Shown: positions 32,141 through 40,711 of the stretch, piece by piece
Position numbering within the stretch: the stretch's first letter is position 1
How the letters are laid out: each line of letters begins with the position of its first letter
From: Faecalibacterium prausnitzii
Lineage (GTDB): Bacteria > Bacillota > Clostridia > Oscillospirales > Ruminococcaceae
Assembly: GCA_004558805.1 (NCBI GenBank)
Contig: SFDE01000001.1
Location: 132,923-196,922, forward strand
Length of the DNA: 64,000 nt
Direction of reading: 5' to 3'
Made by a program: the position numbers and the translations under genes
Notes under the pieces: model-generated
Seen by the model: the letters and a program-made list of their open reading frames with translations, nothing else
What the model was told of the DNA's origin: nothing
The model's database searches: none

Positions 32141-33913
32141 TCAGATGGCATGATATTCCTTGAGGAATTTCTCGATGTCGGTGCCCTCGATCTTCTTCAG
32201 CGCTTCCTTCAGTGCCAGACGGGGAATCAGGGGCAGATCCATGTCCGTGATCTTTTTGCCGTCCCGCAGTTTGACAGTGGCATCGATGAGGGAGCGCACA
32301 TCATAGGTGCTGCCCCAGACCTCCGGCACGCCGCGGTCCACGTTCAGCAGGGTGTACACCGCCTCCATGCCGGTGCGCATGGAGTATTCGGTGGTGAAGA
32401 TGGTGTCCCGCTTGGTCTCGGCAAACTGACCGATGAAGGCAAAGTTGACAGCGCCTTCCGGCACGATGTTGGGACGGTCGCCCATGGCACGGGGCATAAA
32501 GAAGGCGTCAATATAGGGCATCATCACAGGGATGGTGTTGGCGCTGTGCTCTGCCAGCTCTTCGATCTGGTCTTCCGGCACACCGATGTGGTACAGCCAC
32601 TCCATGCAGATCTCCTTGCCGGTGCAGTCCCGCATTGCTTTTTTGACGTAGTCGCCGGGCTTGTCGCTGAACAGACCGTAGACCCAGACGCAGAGCTGGT
32701 CCTTGGGCTGATCACGGAACTGCTGCTGACGGTTCAAGGTCCAGCTCATGAGCCAGCTGGAATCCTTTACCGTGACGATGCCACCGGTGACGGTATGACC
32801 GCTGAAGGGGTCACGCTTGCAGATCTTGCGGATATACTGGGGGATCTTGTCGTCCAAGGTAGTGATGGTAGCGCTTTCCCAGTTGGACAGCTCCGGGTCG
32901 CTGCAGAACTTTTCGGGGTGACCAAAGGCAGGGTCCTGAGCTGCGATCTTCTTCCACAGATCCCAGCCGTTGCCGGGCTTCTGGGTGGGATCAAAGCCTG
33001 CCGCCTTGTCCTGTGCACCCATGGTGCTGCTTTCCACGCAGCCGCCGTTGGTAATAAACAGCAGGTCGTTCTCGGTGAGGTCGATGGCGGTGGTCTCGCC
33101 GGCGTGCTCCACCACTATGCTGCTTGCCTGCTTGTGGCTGCTCTGAATGTCGAACTTTACATCCACCACCTTGGTGTCATAGTGGAACTGAACGCCGTGG
33201 TCCTTCAGGTAGCTGACCATGGGCAGGATGATGGACTCATACTGGTTGTAGCGGGTGAATCGCAGGGCGGTAAAGTCCGGCAGACCGCCGATGTGGTGGA
33301 TGAAGCGCTTGATATACAGCTTCATCTCCAGTGCGCTGTGCCAGTTTTCAAAGGCGAACATGGTGCGCCAGTAAAGCCAGAAGTTGGAGTTCAGCACCTC
33401 ATCGTCAAAGAAATCGGTGATCTTCTTATCCTGCAGGTCTTCATCGGGGGTGAAGAACAGCTTCATTATCTCCATGGCGCCCTTATCGGACAGACCAAAC
33501 TTGCCATCAGTGTGGGCATCCTCTCCCCGGTTGACGGTAGCACGGCAGAGGGAGAAGTTGGGGTCCTCCTTGTTGAGCCAGTAGTACTCGTCCAGCACGC
33601 TGGCACCGTCGGTCTCCAGAGAAGGGATGGAACGCAGCAGATCCCACATGACCTCGAAGTGGTTGTCCATCTCACGACCGCCGCGCATCACATAGCCAAT
33701 GTCATACTTGTAGCCGTCGCAGGCACCGCCGGGGATGGGATCCTTCTCGAACACATGGACATGCTCACCCTTCATCTGACCATCCCGTACCAGATAGCAC
33801 GCTGCCGTCAGTGCAGCCAGACCGGAACCGATGATATAGGCGGATTTATGATCGACCCCTGCGGGCTTCTTGGGGTGTGCAAATGCTTCGTAGTTGCCAC
33901 TGGAATAGTACAT
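32141..33913 (-). CDS. ohyA: Oleate hydratase (myosin-cross-reactive antigen family)
   Basis: A 590-residue FAD-dependent enzyme that adds water to cis-9 double bonds of oleic and linoleic acids, giving 10-hydroxy fatty acids. This is a detoxification and signalling step in gut bacteria. Family features: the FAD dinucleotide motif YIIGSGLAALTAA near residues 26-38, FEKDPIPGGACDG, and GYVMRGGREMDNHFEVMWDL containing the catalytic glutamate loop. Conserved blocks continue to the C-terminus (FIGQFAETKRDTIFTTEYS). Length is normal. The gene is monocistronic, with its own promoter, a palindromic element upstream and terminators on both sides. Confidence 0.96.
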   Translation of the reverse strand: MYYSSGNYEAFAHPKKPAGVDHKSAYIIGSGLAALTAACYLVRDGQMKGEHVHVFEKDPIPGGACDGYKYDIGYVMRGGREMDNHFEVMWDLLRSIPSLETDGASVLDEYYWLNKEDPNFSLCRATVNRGEDAHTDGKFGLSDKGAMEIMKLFFTPDEDLQDKKITDFFDDEVLNSNFWLYWRTMFAFENWHSALEMKLYIKRFIHHIGGLPDFTALRFTRYNQYESIILPMVSYLKDHGVQFHYDTKVVDVKFDIQSSHKQASSIVVEHAGETTAIDLTENDLLFITNGGCVESSTMGAQDKAAGFDPTQKPGNGWDLWKKIAAQDPAFGHPEKFCSDPELSNWESATITTLDDKIPQYIRKICKRDPFSGHTVTGGIVTVKDSSWLMSWTLNRQQQFRDQPKDQLCVWVYGLFSDKPGDYVKKAMRDCTGKEICMEWLYHIGVPEDQIEELAEHSANTIPVMMPYIDAFFMPRAMGDRPNIVPEGAVNFAFIGQFAETKRDTIFTTEYSMRTGMEAVYTLLNVDRGVPEVWGSTYDVRSLIDATVKLRDGKKITDMDLPLIPRLALKEALKKIEGTDIEKFLKEYHAI

Positions 33914-33977
33914 AGAAAAAGCCTCCTTGCTTTTGTGTTCAGTGCTTCCGGCACCTGTGTGCCGTTCCTATGGCAAC

Positions 33978-34006
33978 AGTATACCCTGCCCCACTCCGGT
34001 GAACAA
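33978..34006 (-). promoter_or_regulatory. Promoter of oleate hydratase
   Basis: -35 TTGTTC (34001-34006), 17-bp spacer, -10 TATACT (33978-33983) on the minus strand. Confidence 0.65.
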
Positions 34007-34021
34007 CAAACAAACTCCATC

Positions 34022-34044
34022 GGGTGTATAAAATTTATACATCC
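34022..34044. promoter_or_regulatory. Palindromic candidate operator upstream of ohyA
   Basis: Imperfect 23-bp palindrome centred at 34033. The core GTATAAAATTTATAC has 7-bp perfect arms around one base, extended by TG/CA-side pairs and GG/CC with one mismatch. It lies 16 bp upstream of the -35 box, a position suited to an activator or a looping repressor. The binding protein is unknown. Confidence 0.45.
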
Positions 34045-34079
34045 CCTTTGATTTGTTGGAAATGCGTACAAATTGTGAC

Positions 34080-34115
34080 AAAAAGCGCCTGTCCTTCCCG
34101 CAGGAAGAACAGGCG
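34080..34115 (-). terminator. Terminator of rnr
   Basis: Minus-strand stem CGCCTGTTCTTCC pairs with GGAAGGACAGGCG (one G-U), followed by CTTTTTGTC, 30 bp past the rnr stop. Confidence 0.7.
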
Positions 34116-34144
34116 TTCTGGATGACAGATTCTTTTATTTTGTC

Positions 34145-36265
34145 TTACTTTGCGTTGGAGGGTGCCACCTCAAAGTCGATCTTGCCCAGATTGACGTCGG
34201 CACGGACGATGGTGATCATCATGGTGTCACCCAGGCTCCAGCTCTTGCCGGAAACGGGGTCCGACAGGCGGACGCCCTCGGTGAGCATAGTGCCGGAGGG
34301 GGTCAGGCTGGAAGCAGGCACAAAGCCCTCCACGCCGTTCTCCAGTTCGATGAACAGACCCCGCTGGGTCACGCCGGAGATGCGACCCTCGTAGCACTCG
34401 CCCAGATGGCGGCGGGCGTATTCTGCCTTGTAGCAGTCCTCTGCCTTCCGCTCGATCTGCATGGCGATGATCTCCCGCTCGCTGGACTGCTTGCTTGCCT
34501 TTTCGGCAAAATCACCGTAGCGCAGGGTCATGGTCTCCTTGTCGGCACCCTTGAGCTGGGCGGTCATGATGCGGTGGATCGCCAGATCCGGATAGCGGCG
34601 GATGGGGCTGGTGAAGTGGGCGTAATCCTTCAGCACCAGACCATAGTGTCCCTTGGGCTTGTCCTCATACACTGCCTTGGACATGCAGCGCAGCATACCG
34701 GTGTTGATGATCTGCTCATAGGCAGTGCCCCGGACCCCTTCCAGAATGGCGCTGAGCTCCTTGGGGACCGGCACATCCTTGGCAAAGTGGTCGTTGATGC
34801 CGCATGCCTGCAGCAGGGTGTGCAGGCGCTCCAGCTTTTCGGCGTTGGGTTCCTCGTGGACACGGTACACAAAGGGGATCTGCTTAACCCGGGCAAAGTG
34901 AGCAGCGCACTGGTTAGCCAGCAGCATAAACTCCTCGATCATGGATTCGCTCTCGCCGGAGGTGCGCTTCTTGACGTCGATGCAGTGCCCGTCCTCGTCC
35001 AGGATCAGCTTGACTTCTCCGCTCTCGATGTCCATGCAGCCCCGCTCCTTACGCAGGCGGGCACGGTGTCCGTACAGCTCCTTCATGGCAGGCAGCTGGC
35101 TGATGACCTCAGCATACTTTGCCTTGATCTCGGCATCGGCAGTGCCGGCAAGCAGGGCGTTGATTTCGGAATACACGCCCTTGACCCGACTGCGGATCAC
35201 CGACTTGACAAAGCGGTAATCGGTCAGGTTGCCCTCCTTGTCCAGACGCATCAGGCAGGAGAAGGCAAGGCGCAGCACGCCCTCATTGAGGCTGCAGATG
35301 CCATTGGACAGCTGCTTGGGCAGCATGGGCACCACCTGATCGGCATAGTACACGCTGGTGGCACGGTTGAACGCCTCGTTGTCCAGCTCGCTGCCGGGCT
35401 TGACGTAGTTGGAAACGTCTGCAATGTGGACGCCCAGCTCAAACCCTCCATCGGAGGTCTTGGTGAGACTGACGGCATCGTCGATGTCCTTGGTCTCGGC
35501 GCTGTCGATGGTAAAGATGGGCAGGGCACGCAGGTCCATGCGGCCTTCGGTGTCCGCCTCGGTGACCGTGGCGTTGTCCAGCTTCTTTGCCTCTTCCCGG
35601 ACCTTATCCGGGAAACGGGAGCGGATGTCCTGGGCGTAGAGCAGTGCCTTTGCACAGCGCTTTGCCTCATCGCAGCTGCCAAACCGCATTGCCACGCCTA
35701 CCCGGTGGTCCTCCTGACGGTTGCCGCGCAGCAGGATCTCCACTGCCACCTTGTCGCCGTCCTTGGCACCACCCTCGCAGTCCCGCATCATCTGCATGGA
35801 GATGGCAGGGCAGTCGTCGGGCACAAACTTCAGCCGACCTTCCATCCGGCGCACGGTACCCACAAGGTCGTTCTTTTCTTCCAGCACTGCAAGGATCTGT
35901 CCCTCATCGCTGCCTTCCACCCGGGGATGATCGAACTTTTCCACCAGGACCTTGTCACCGGGCATGGCGCCGTGGGTGTAGCGACCGGGGATAAAGATGT
36001 CGCTGGTCTCGTCCTCCAGCATGACGAAGGCAAAGTTCTTGCCCAGTTTGACCACCTTGCACGGCAGCGCCTTGTCGGCACGACCGGAGCGCACCGTGAA
36101 AAAGACGCCCTGCCGCTGGCAGATCACTGCGTCGTGGACCAGCTGGTCCACGGCTTCCATAACCTTGCGGTCCGAACCACGATCGCCGCCAAACTTGGAC
36201 TTCAGGTCCCGGACGGTACACGGCTGGTTCTGGATCGCATGCTCAATTTTATCGCGCATTGCCAT
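34145..36265 (-). CDS. rnr: Ribonuclease R
   Basis: A 3'-5' exoribonuclease of the RNB family that degrades structured RNA and works with trans-translation. The product is about 706 residues: an N-terminal winged-helix segment, two cold-shock/OB domains (about 60-220), and the RNB catalytic core with DSAETKDIDDAVSL (metal aspartates). The HFTSPIRRYPDLAIHR motif follows, then a C-terminal S1 domain. The start at 36265 has AGGAG upstream, though at a long spacing of about 11 nt. It lies downstream of secG, as in many Firmicutes (secG-rnr-smpB), but no smpB follows. Confidence 0.95.
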   Translation of the reverse strand: MAMRDKIEHAIQNQPCTVRDLKSKFGGDRGSDRKVMEAVDQLVHDAVICQRQGVFFTVRSGRADKALPCKVVKLGKNFAFVMLEDETSDIFIPGRYTHGAMPGDKVLVEKFDHPRVEGSDEGQILAVLEEKNDLVGTVRRMEGRLKFVPDDCPAISMQMMRDCEGGAKDGDKVAVEILLRGNRQEDHRVGVAMRFGSCDEAKRCAKALLYAQDIRSRFPDKVREEAKKLDNATVTEADTEGRMDLRALPIFTIDSAETKDIDDAVSLTKTSDGGFELGVHIADVSNYVKPGSELDNEAFNRATSVYYADQVVPMLPKQLSNGICSLNEGVLRLAFSCLMRLDKEGNLTDYRFVKSVIRSRVKGVYSEINALLAGTADAEIKAKYAEVISQLPAMKELYGHRARLRKERGCMDIESGEVKLILDEDGHCIDVKKRTSGESESMIEEFMLLANQCAAHFARVKQIPFVYRVHEEPNAEKLERLHTLLQACGINDHFAKDVPVPKELSAILEGVRGTAYEQIINTGMLRCMSKAVYEDKPKGHYGLVLKDYAHFTSPIRRYPDLAIHRIMTAQLKGADKETMTLRYGDFAEKASKQSSEREIIAMQIERKAEDCYKAEYARRHLGECYEGRISGVTQRGLFIELENGVEGFVPASSLTPSGTMLTEGVRLSDPVSGKSWSLGDTMMITIVRADVNLGKIDFEVAPSNAK

Positions 36266-36390
36266 AATAAATTTTACTCCTTGCTCTTCCATGAGCGCCC
36301 TCTCCGACGGAGGACGCTCCCATTCCGGCTGCGGGCAGCCACCTGCCCCACCCTGCCTTTGACTCTATGATGCTACGATCTGTGAACAGA

Positions 36391-36416
36391 AAAACAGCCC
36401 CGTCCTGTACGGGGCT
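36391..36416 (-). terminator. Terminator-like hairpin between secG and rnr
   Basis: Eight-bp stem AGCCCCGT / ACGGGGCT with a 5-nt loop, followed by GTTTTTCTG on the minus strand, 12 bp past secG. It would reduce read-through into rnr. Confidence 0.75.
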
Positions 36417-36428
36417 GAGCGGACCTTG

Positions 36429-36680
36429 TCAACCGGCAAGACGACCTGCAAAAATGCAGGCGAGGATTGCCACCACAAAGAACACGACACCTGCAATGCG
36501 GGTCACCTTGGCGAGCATCTGATCTGCAGGGGTCAGACGGGCGTTGTTTGCGCCGCCATAGCTGCCATTGATCGCCCCGGACAGACCCTGACCATGGGTG
36601 TGCTGCATGAGGGTGAGGAAAACGATGACCAGAGAAGCGACCAGCAGGATCGCACCGCCAACAATTTCGATAACAGACAT
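36429..36680 (-). CDS. secG: Preprotein translocase subunit SecG
   Basis: An 83-residue, two-helix membrane protein that aids SecYEG export. Helix 1 is at about 3-22 (VIEIVGGAILLVASLVIVFL), followed by the conserved loop QHTHGQGLSGAINGSYGG, and helix 2 is at about 62-80. The start at 36680 is preceded by AAGGAG. Confidence 0.93.
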   Translation of the reverse strand: MSVIEIVGGAILLVASLVIVFLTLMQHTHGQGLSGAINGSYGGANNARLTPADQMLAKVTRIAGVVFFVVAILACIFAGRLAG

Positions 36681-36736
36681 GGATTGAAACGCTCCTTTAT
36701 CATAATACATTGAAAACTGCGCAAAAATACGAATAT

Positions 36737-36765
36737 ATAGTATCATAACACTGGCAAAAAAGCAA
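36737..36765 (-). promoter_or_regulatory. Promoter of secG
   Basis: -35 TTGCTT (36760-36765), 17-bp spacer, -10 TACTAT (36737-36742) on the minus strand. Confidence 0.6.
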
Positions 36766-36785
36766 GCAGAAAACACCCTTCTTTC

Positions 36786-37259
36786 CTAGCCTTTCCGCCG
36801 CTGCAGGGCATGCGCCAGCATCCGGCAGCCGCTTTCTGCCAGCTGTGCGCCGTCCAGCGGCGGCATCGGCAGCAGATTGAACGCCCCGGTCAGCAGATTT
36901 GCTGCCAGAAAAGCGCTGCCCGGTACGGTCGCCCTGCGGCAGAGCCGTCCCCACCAGAGCAGCGCCAGGATCAGGTTTGCACCGGGACCTGCTGCCGCAA
37001 GGCAGAACCGCTGCCGGTCTGTGAGCCGGTCCTGCCGGACCTGCATACAAAAGCCGGTGAGAGTCACCTCGATCAACGGAAAACGACGGAACAGCAGCAG
37101 GTATACCCCGATATGCCCCCACTCGTGGAGGAACGCCGCCAGCAGACCCAGCCGCAAGAAACCGCTGGCATCAAAGTACAGCAGCAGGTACAGCACCCCG
37201 CACAGAGGCACCGGGTCCCGGAACTGCAAAGGTCCCAGCTGCAGCCGGTCATGGCGCAT
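36786..37259 (-). CDS. M50 intramembrane metalloprotease, SpoIVFB-like
   Basis: A 157-residue multi-pass membrane protease of the M50/site-2 family. Zinc ligands HEWGH (near 38-42, inside LLAAFLHEWGHIGVYLLLF) and the second motif NLLPMPPLDGAQL carrying the third ligand. Such enzymes cleave substrates within the membrane; SpoIVFB processes pro-sigma-K during sporulation. It lacks the C-terminal CBS domain of B. subtilis SpoIVFB, so it is a short form. The gene overlaps the M23 gene upstream by 11 bp, recalling spoIVFA-spoIVFB. The SpoIVFB role is inferred from pairing; other site-2 proteases look similar. Confidence 0.75.
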   Translation of the reverse strand: MRHDRLQLGPLQFRDPVPLCGVLYLLLYFDASGFLRLGLLAAFLHEWGHIGVYLLLFRRFPLIEVTLTGFCMQVRQDRLTDRQRFCLAAAGPGANLILALLWWGRLCRRATVPGSAFLAANLLTGAFNLLPMPPLDGAQLAESGCRMLAHALQRRKG

Positions 37260-37782
37260 GTGCCAACCCCAGCAGCGTCGCCGGGTCCTCGGCTTCCCCG
37301 CCCCGGCGCAGCTCAAAATGCAGATGCGCCCCGGTGGCACGCCCGGTCTGCCCCGCCGTACCCAGACGCTGCCCCGCCGCCACCACCTCCCCGGCACGGA
37401 CATAGAGATATTGCAGGTGGGCATAGCGGGTCTCGCTGCCGTCCGGGTGCTGCACCCGCAGGCAATTGCCGTAGCTGCCGCCGCTGCCGGCACCGGTCAC
37501 CGCCCCCGCCTGTACGCAGAGCACCTCCGTGCCCTCGGCGCAGGCAATGTCCACCCCGTGATGGAAGGCGTTTTTGCCGGTGAAAGGGTCCTGCCGCCAG
37601 CCGTAGGGGTCCGAGACCCGCCAGCGGTCGGTTTTTAATGGAAAGCAGGTCTTGCCCTTTGCAGCGGCAGGGAAAGCTGCCGCTGCGCCCAGCATCCCCC
37701 ACGCCAGCACAAATGCTGCGACCCAGCGCAGGATCTTTCGTTTCTCCATGGTTTTTCGTCTGGCAGCGTGACAGTCTCTCAT
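37249..37782 (-). CDS. Membrane-anchored M23 peptidase, SpoIVFA-like
   Basis: A 177-residue protein. A cytoplasmic basic segment, one membrane helix at about 20-40 (WVAAFVLAWGMLGAAAAF), then an M23/LytM domain with zinc ligands in HHGVDIAC and HLHFELR, so catalytic residues appear intact. SpoIVFA has this topology and regulates SpoIVFB. The start at 37782 is chosen because GGAGGG lies 6 nt upstream; ATG 37749 has no ribosome site. An 11-bp overlap with the M50 gene implies coupled translation. Alternatives are a SpoIIQ-like or general wall endopeptidase. Confidence 0.75.
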   Translation of the reverse strand: MRDCHAARRKTMEKRKILRWVAAFVLAWGMLGAAAAFPAAAKGKTCFPLKTDRWRVSDPYGWRQDPFTGKNAFHHGVDIACAEGTEVLCVQAGAVTGAGSGGSYGNCLRVQHPDGSETRYAHLQYLYVRAGEVVAAGQRLGTAGQTGRATGAHLHFELRRGGEAEDPATLLGLAHAP

Positions 37783-37828
37783 TCTGCGCCCTCCGGTTTT
37801 TGCTACCAGCCTATGCGCCGGAAGGCGC

Positions 37829-37861
37829 AAAAAGACCCGGCAGCTTTTGGGCTGTCGGGTC
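37829..37861 (-). terminator. Terminator of ppk
   Basis: Stem GACCCGGCAGC / GCTGTCGGGTC around TTTTGG, followed by TTTTTGCGCC on the minus strand, 10 bp past the ppk stop. Confidence 0.75.
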
Positions 37862-37870
37862 CTGCTGATC

Positions 37871-40255
37871 TTAGCCTCGTTTTTTAAAGATGTTCCACAC
37901 TCGCTGGGCAAAGGTCCGGCGGGGCTGCGGTGCCACCGGTTTCTGGCTTCTGGGTGCCGGTGTGTGGTGCACCGGGGGCTGTTCTGCCGCAGGCTTTTCC
38001 GCCGGGTGTGCCGGGGCTGCGGGCTGCTCCGGCGGGGTAAGCGGCTTTTTTTCCGGAATCTCCGGCTCCACCGGAAGATCTTCTTTATCCGGCGCTGCCT
38101 TTTCCGGCTCCGGCAGCGGTGTGGCAGCAGGGGCTTCCGGCTGGGCGGCGGGCTTTTCCGGTGCAGGGTCGGGAGCCTTTACCGCACACCAGTCGTTGCG
38201 CAGCAGCTCGTACATACCCATCTGCCCGTTGACCACAGGCTCTCCCTCGGCGGGCTTCACCTTCTGGTAGCTGCCGTCTGCCTGCATCTCCCGAGCGTTG
38301 ACGTTGTCCCGCAGCTGCAGCTGCAGGATGTCGGTGAGCTTCTGCACCAGACGGGGGTCCTCCACCCGGACGCCCACCTCTACCCGGCACTCGGTGTTGC
38401 GGGTGAGGAAGTCGCCGGAAGCAATGTAGATCCGGGTGTGCACCCCGTCAAAGAAGCTGTAGATCCGTCCATGCTCCAGATACCGTCCCACCAGACTGCG
38501 GATGTGCAGGTTCTCGGTCTTGCCGGGTACCTGTGCACGGACGCAGCAGATGCCCCGGACGATCATGTCGATGCGCACCCCGGCGCAGCTTGCCTCCTCC
38601 AGCTTGAGGATGATATCCCGGTCGCTGATGGAGTTGTTTTTCAGGATCATGGAGGCGGGGCGACCCATCCGGGCGGCGGCAATGACGTGATCCATCTCCT
38701 CCAACAGCACGCTCTTGAACCGCAGAGGTGCCACCAGCATCTTGTCGCTTTCCTCCGTGAGCCGCTGCACCGCAAGGTTGCGGAACACCTTGGAGGCTTC
38801 TTCTCCGATCCGCTCATCGGCGGTGATGAAGGAGTAGTCGGTGTACAGCTCACTGGTCTTTTCGTTGTAGTTGCCGGTACCGATCTGGGTAATGTAGGCG
38901 TAGCCTTCCTTTTTCTTTTTGGTGATAAGGGTCAGTTTGGAGTGGACCTTGTAGTCGTCAAAGCCGTAGATGACGGTGCAGCCTGCGCTTTCCAGCTGCT
39001 TGGACCAGTCGATGTTGTTTTGCTCGTCAAAGCGGGCGCGCAGCTCCACCAGCGCCACCACTTCCTTGCCGTTTTCGGCAGCCTCCATCAGCGCCTGTAC
39101 GATCTGGGATTCCCTCGCCATACGGTACAGGGTCATTTTGATAGAGATGACATCCGGGTCGTTTGCCGCCTTTTTGAGCATGGCGATAAAGGGACGGATG
39201 GACTGGTAGGGATAGCTCAGCAGCACATCCCGCTTCTGCACCTCCGCTGCAAGGTCATAGTCCGGCGGCGGCAGCATGGGACGTGCCGCCGGATAGAACA
39301 GCCCCGGGTGGTCCTCCGTCTCGATGCGTCTGGTGAGCATGTAGAAAAAGCTCAGGTCCAGCGGGCTTTTCTGCTCAAACACCCGTTTGCGGGTCAGCTC
39401 CAGCCGGTCGCACAGCAGCCGCTCCACCTCCGGTGCCGGAGCGGGGGTCACCTGCAGACGCACGGCAGCAAGCTTGCGGCGGCGCTTCAGCAGCTCGGTC
39501 ATGATCTCCCGGTAGTCGATGTCGTGGTCCATCATGCCTTCCTTGACGTCGATGTCCGCATTGCGGGTGACCCGGAACAGGCATTTTTCCAGAATATTCT
39601 CCTTGCCAAAGATGGCACCGGCATAGTGGAGCACCAGTTCCTCCACCAGTGCATACCGGGTCACGCCATCCTTTTTGATAAAGTGGAGCCGCTCCATCTG
39701 GCTGGAAATGGGAACGATGCCAAGGCTCCGGGTGTTGGCGTGCTTTTCTTTCAGCAGCACGCCCAGATAGATCTCCTTGTTCCGCAAAAACGGGAACGGA
39801 TGGCGATTGTCCACGATCTGGGGACTGAGGATGGGAAACAGCTCGGTCTGGAAATACTTCTTCCAGAAATGCTCCTCTTCCTTGGTCAGATGGTCAAAGT
39901 CCACCTTCTGATAGCCGTATTCCGCCAGCGATTCCAGCGATTTTTCGTAATATTTATCGCACTCTTCCTGCAATTGCGCCGTCTTGGGCATAATGGCGGC
40001 AAGCTGCTCGGCGGAAGACATATTGGTCTTGTTCTCCCGCTTTACCTTTTTGCCCTTGTCCTGCTCCAGATTGGCACGCTCCTGCAGGGAGCCGACCCGC
40101 ACCATGAAAAACTCGTCCAGATTGGAGCCGTAGATGGCAAGGAACTTGACCCGTTCCGCAAGGGGGACGTTCCGGTCCTTGCCCAATGCCAACACCCGAC
40201 GGTTGAAGTCCAGCCAGCTCAGTTCCCGGTTGATAAAGATACTTTCGTCACTCAT
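37871..40255 (-). CDS. ppk1: Polyphosphate kinase 1 with Pro/Ala-rich C-terminal tail
   Basis: Makes and degrades inorganic polyphosphate from ATP. The protein is 794 residues; residues 1-690 are a standard PPK1: RELSWLDFNRRVL at the N-terminus, PFPFLRNKEIYLGVLL, and RARFDEQNNI. The autophosphorylated histidine is in YKVHSKLTLI, and the second histidine in RYLEHGRIYSF. The last 100 residues or so are not part of the family fold: a Pro/Ala/Glu-rich, probably disordered stretch ending in a basic amphipathic segment RRTFAQRVWNIFKKRG. It follows the ComEA-like gene by 30 bp, with GAGGAG before the ATG. Confidence 0.95.
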   Translation of the reverse strand: MSDESIFINRELSWLDFNRRVLALGKDRNVPLAERVKFLAIYGSNLDEFFMVRVGSLQERANLEQDKGKKVKRENKTNMSSAEQLAAIMPKTAQLQEECDKYYEKSLESLAEYGYQKVDFDHLTKEEEHFWKKYFQTELFPILSPQIVDNRHPFPFLRNKEIYLGVLLKEKHANTRSLGIVPISSQMERLHFIKKDGVTRYALVEELVLHYAGAIFGKENILEKCLFRVTRNADIDVKEGMMDHDIDYREIMTELLKRRRKLAAVRLQVTPAPAPEVERLLCDRLELTRKRVFEQKSPLDLSFFYMLTRRIETEDHPGLFYPAARPMLPPPDYDLAAEVQKRDVLLSYPYQSIRPFIAMLKKAANDPDVISIKMTLYRMARESQIVQALMEAAENGKEVVALVELRARFDEQNNIDWSKQLESAGCTVIYGFDDYKVHSKLTLITKKKKEGYAYITQIGTGNYNEKTSELYTDYSFITADERIGEEASKVFRNLAVQRLTEESDKMLVAPLRFKSVLLEEMDHVIAAARMGRPASMILKNNSISDRDIILKLEEASCAGVRIDMIVRGICCVRAQVPGKTENLHIRSLVGRYLEHGRIYSFFDGVHTRIYIASGDFLTRNTECRVEVGVRVEDPRLVQKLTDILQLQLRDNVNAREMQADGSYQKVKPAEGEPVVNGQMGMYELLRNDWCAVKAPDPAPEKPAAQPEAPAATPLPEPEKAAPDKEDLPVEPEIPEKKPLTPPEQPAAPAHPAEKPAAEQPPVHHTPAPRSQKPVAPQPRRTFAQRVWNIFKKRG

Positions 40256-40285
40256 AATTGCTCCTCTTTTGCAGCCGCAGCTGCT

Positions 40286-40645
40286 TCAGCTCACAAAGAC
40301 CTGTCCTGCCCAGGAGTCCACCATTTCCGGGGTGACTCCCTGTACTCGGATGGCATCCTCCACCTTTCCAAAGGGACCGTACTGCCGGCGGTTTTCCAGG
40401 ATCTTCCCGGCAAGGACCGGTCCCACGCCGGGCAGGGTGCACAGGGCATCCTCGTCGGCAGTGTTCAGGTCCACCTGCAGATACGCCGTCAGCGGGCGGG
40501 AGTCCGGCATCGTCCCGGGCTGCTGCCCCCGCAGGGGCACCGTGAACCAGAACGCCAGCCCCACGCACAGTGCGATTGCCGCCCCGGTGAGAAGCAGAAA
40601 CAGGACCTCCCGTTTTTTCTGCTGCGGCAAAGGTGTTTTATCCAT
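40286..40645 (-). CDS. ComEA-like membrane helix-hairpin-helix protein
   Basis: A 119-residue protein with one N-terminal membrane helix (about 13-34), a short linker, and a helix-hairpin-helix DNA-binding domain (VDLNTADEDALCTLPGVGPV, then AGKILENRRQYGPFGKVEDA). ComEA is the DNA receptor of natural transformation on the outer face of the membrane. No comEC is adjacent, and this is a shorter form than B. subtilis ComEA (lacking most of the linker). The ATG at 40645 has AGGAGG at a long 12-nt spacing, so the start is less certain. Confidence 0.8.
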   Translation of the reverse strand: MDKTPLPQQKKREVLFLLLTGAAIALCVGLAFWFTVPLRGQQPGTMPDSRPLTAYLQVDLNTADEDALCTLPGVGPVLAGKILENRRQYGPFGKVEDAIRVQGVTPEMVDSWAGQVFVS

Positions 40646-40661
40646 TCTACCCGAAATCCTC

Positions 40662-40699
40662 CTAAAAAGAAAGCCCCCTGCAGGAAAATTGCAGGGAGC
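40662..40699 (-). terminator. Terminator of the lspA-rluD-HAD operon
   Basis: Hairpin GCCCCCTGCA / TGCAGGGAGC (one mismatch pair) with loop GGAAAAT, followed on the minus strand by TTTCTTTTTAGG. Confidence 0.65.
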
Positions 40700-40711
40700 A
40701 TTACACAAATT

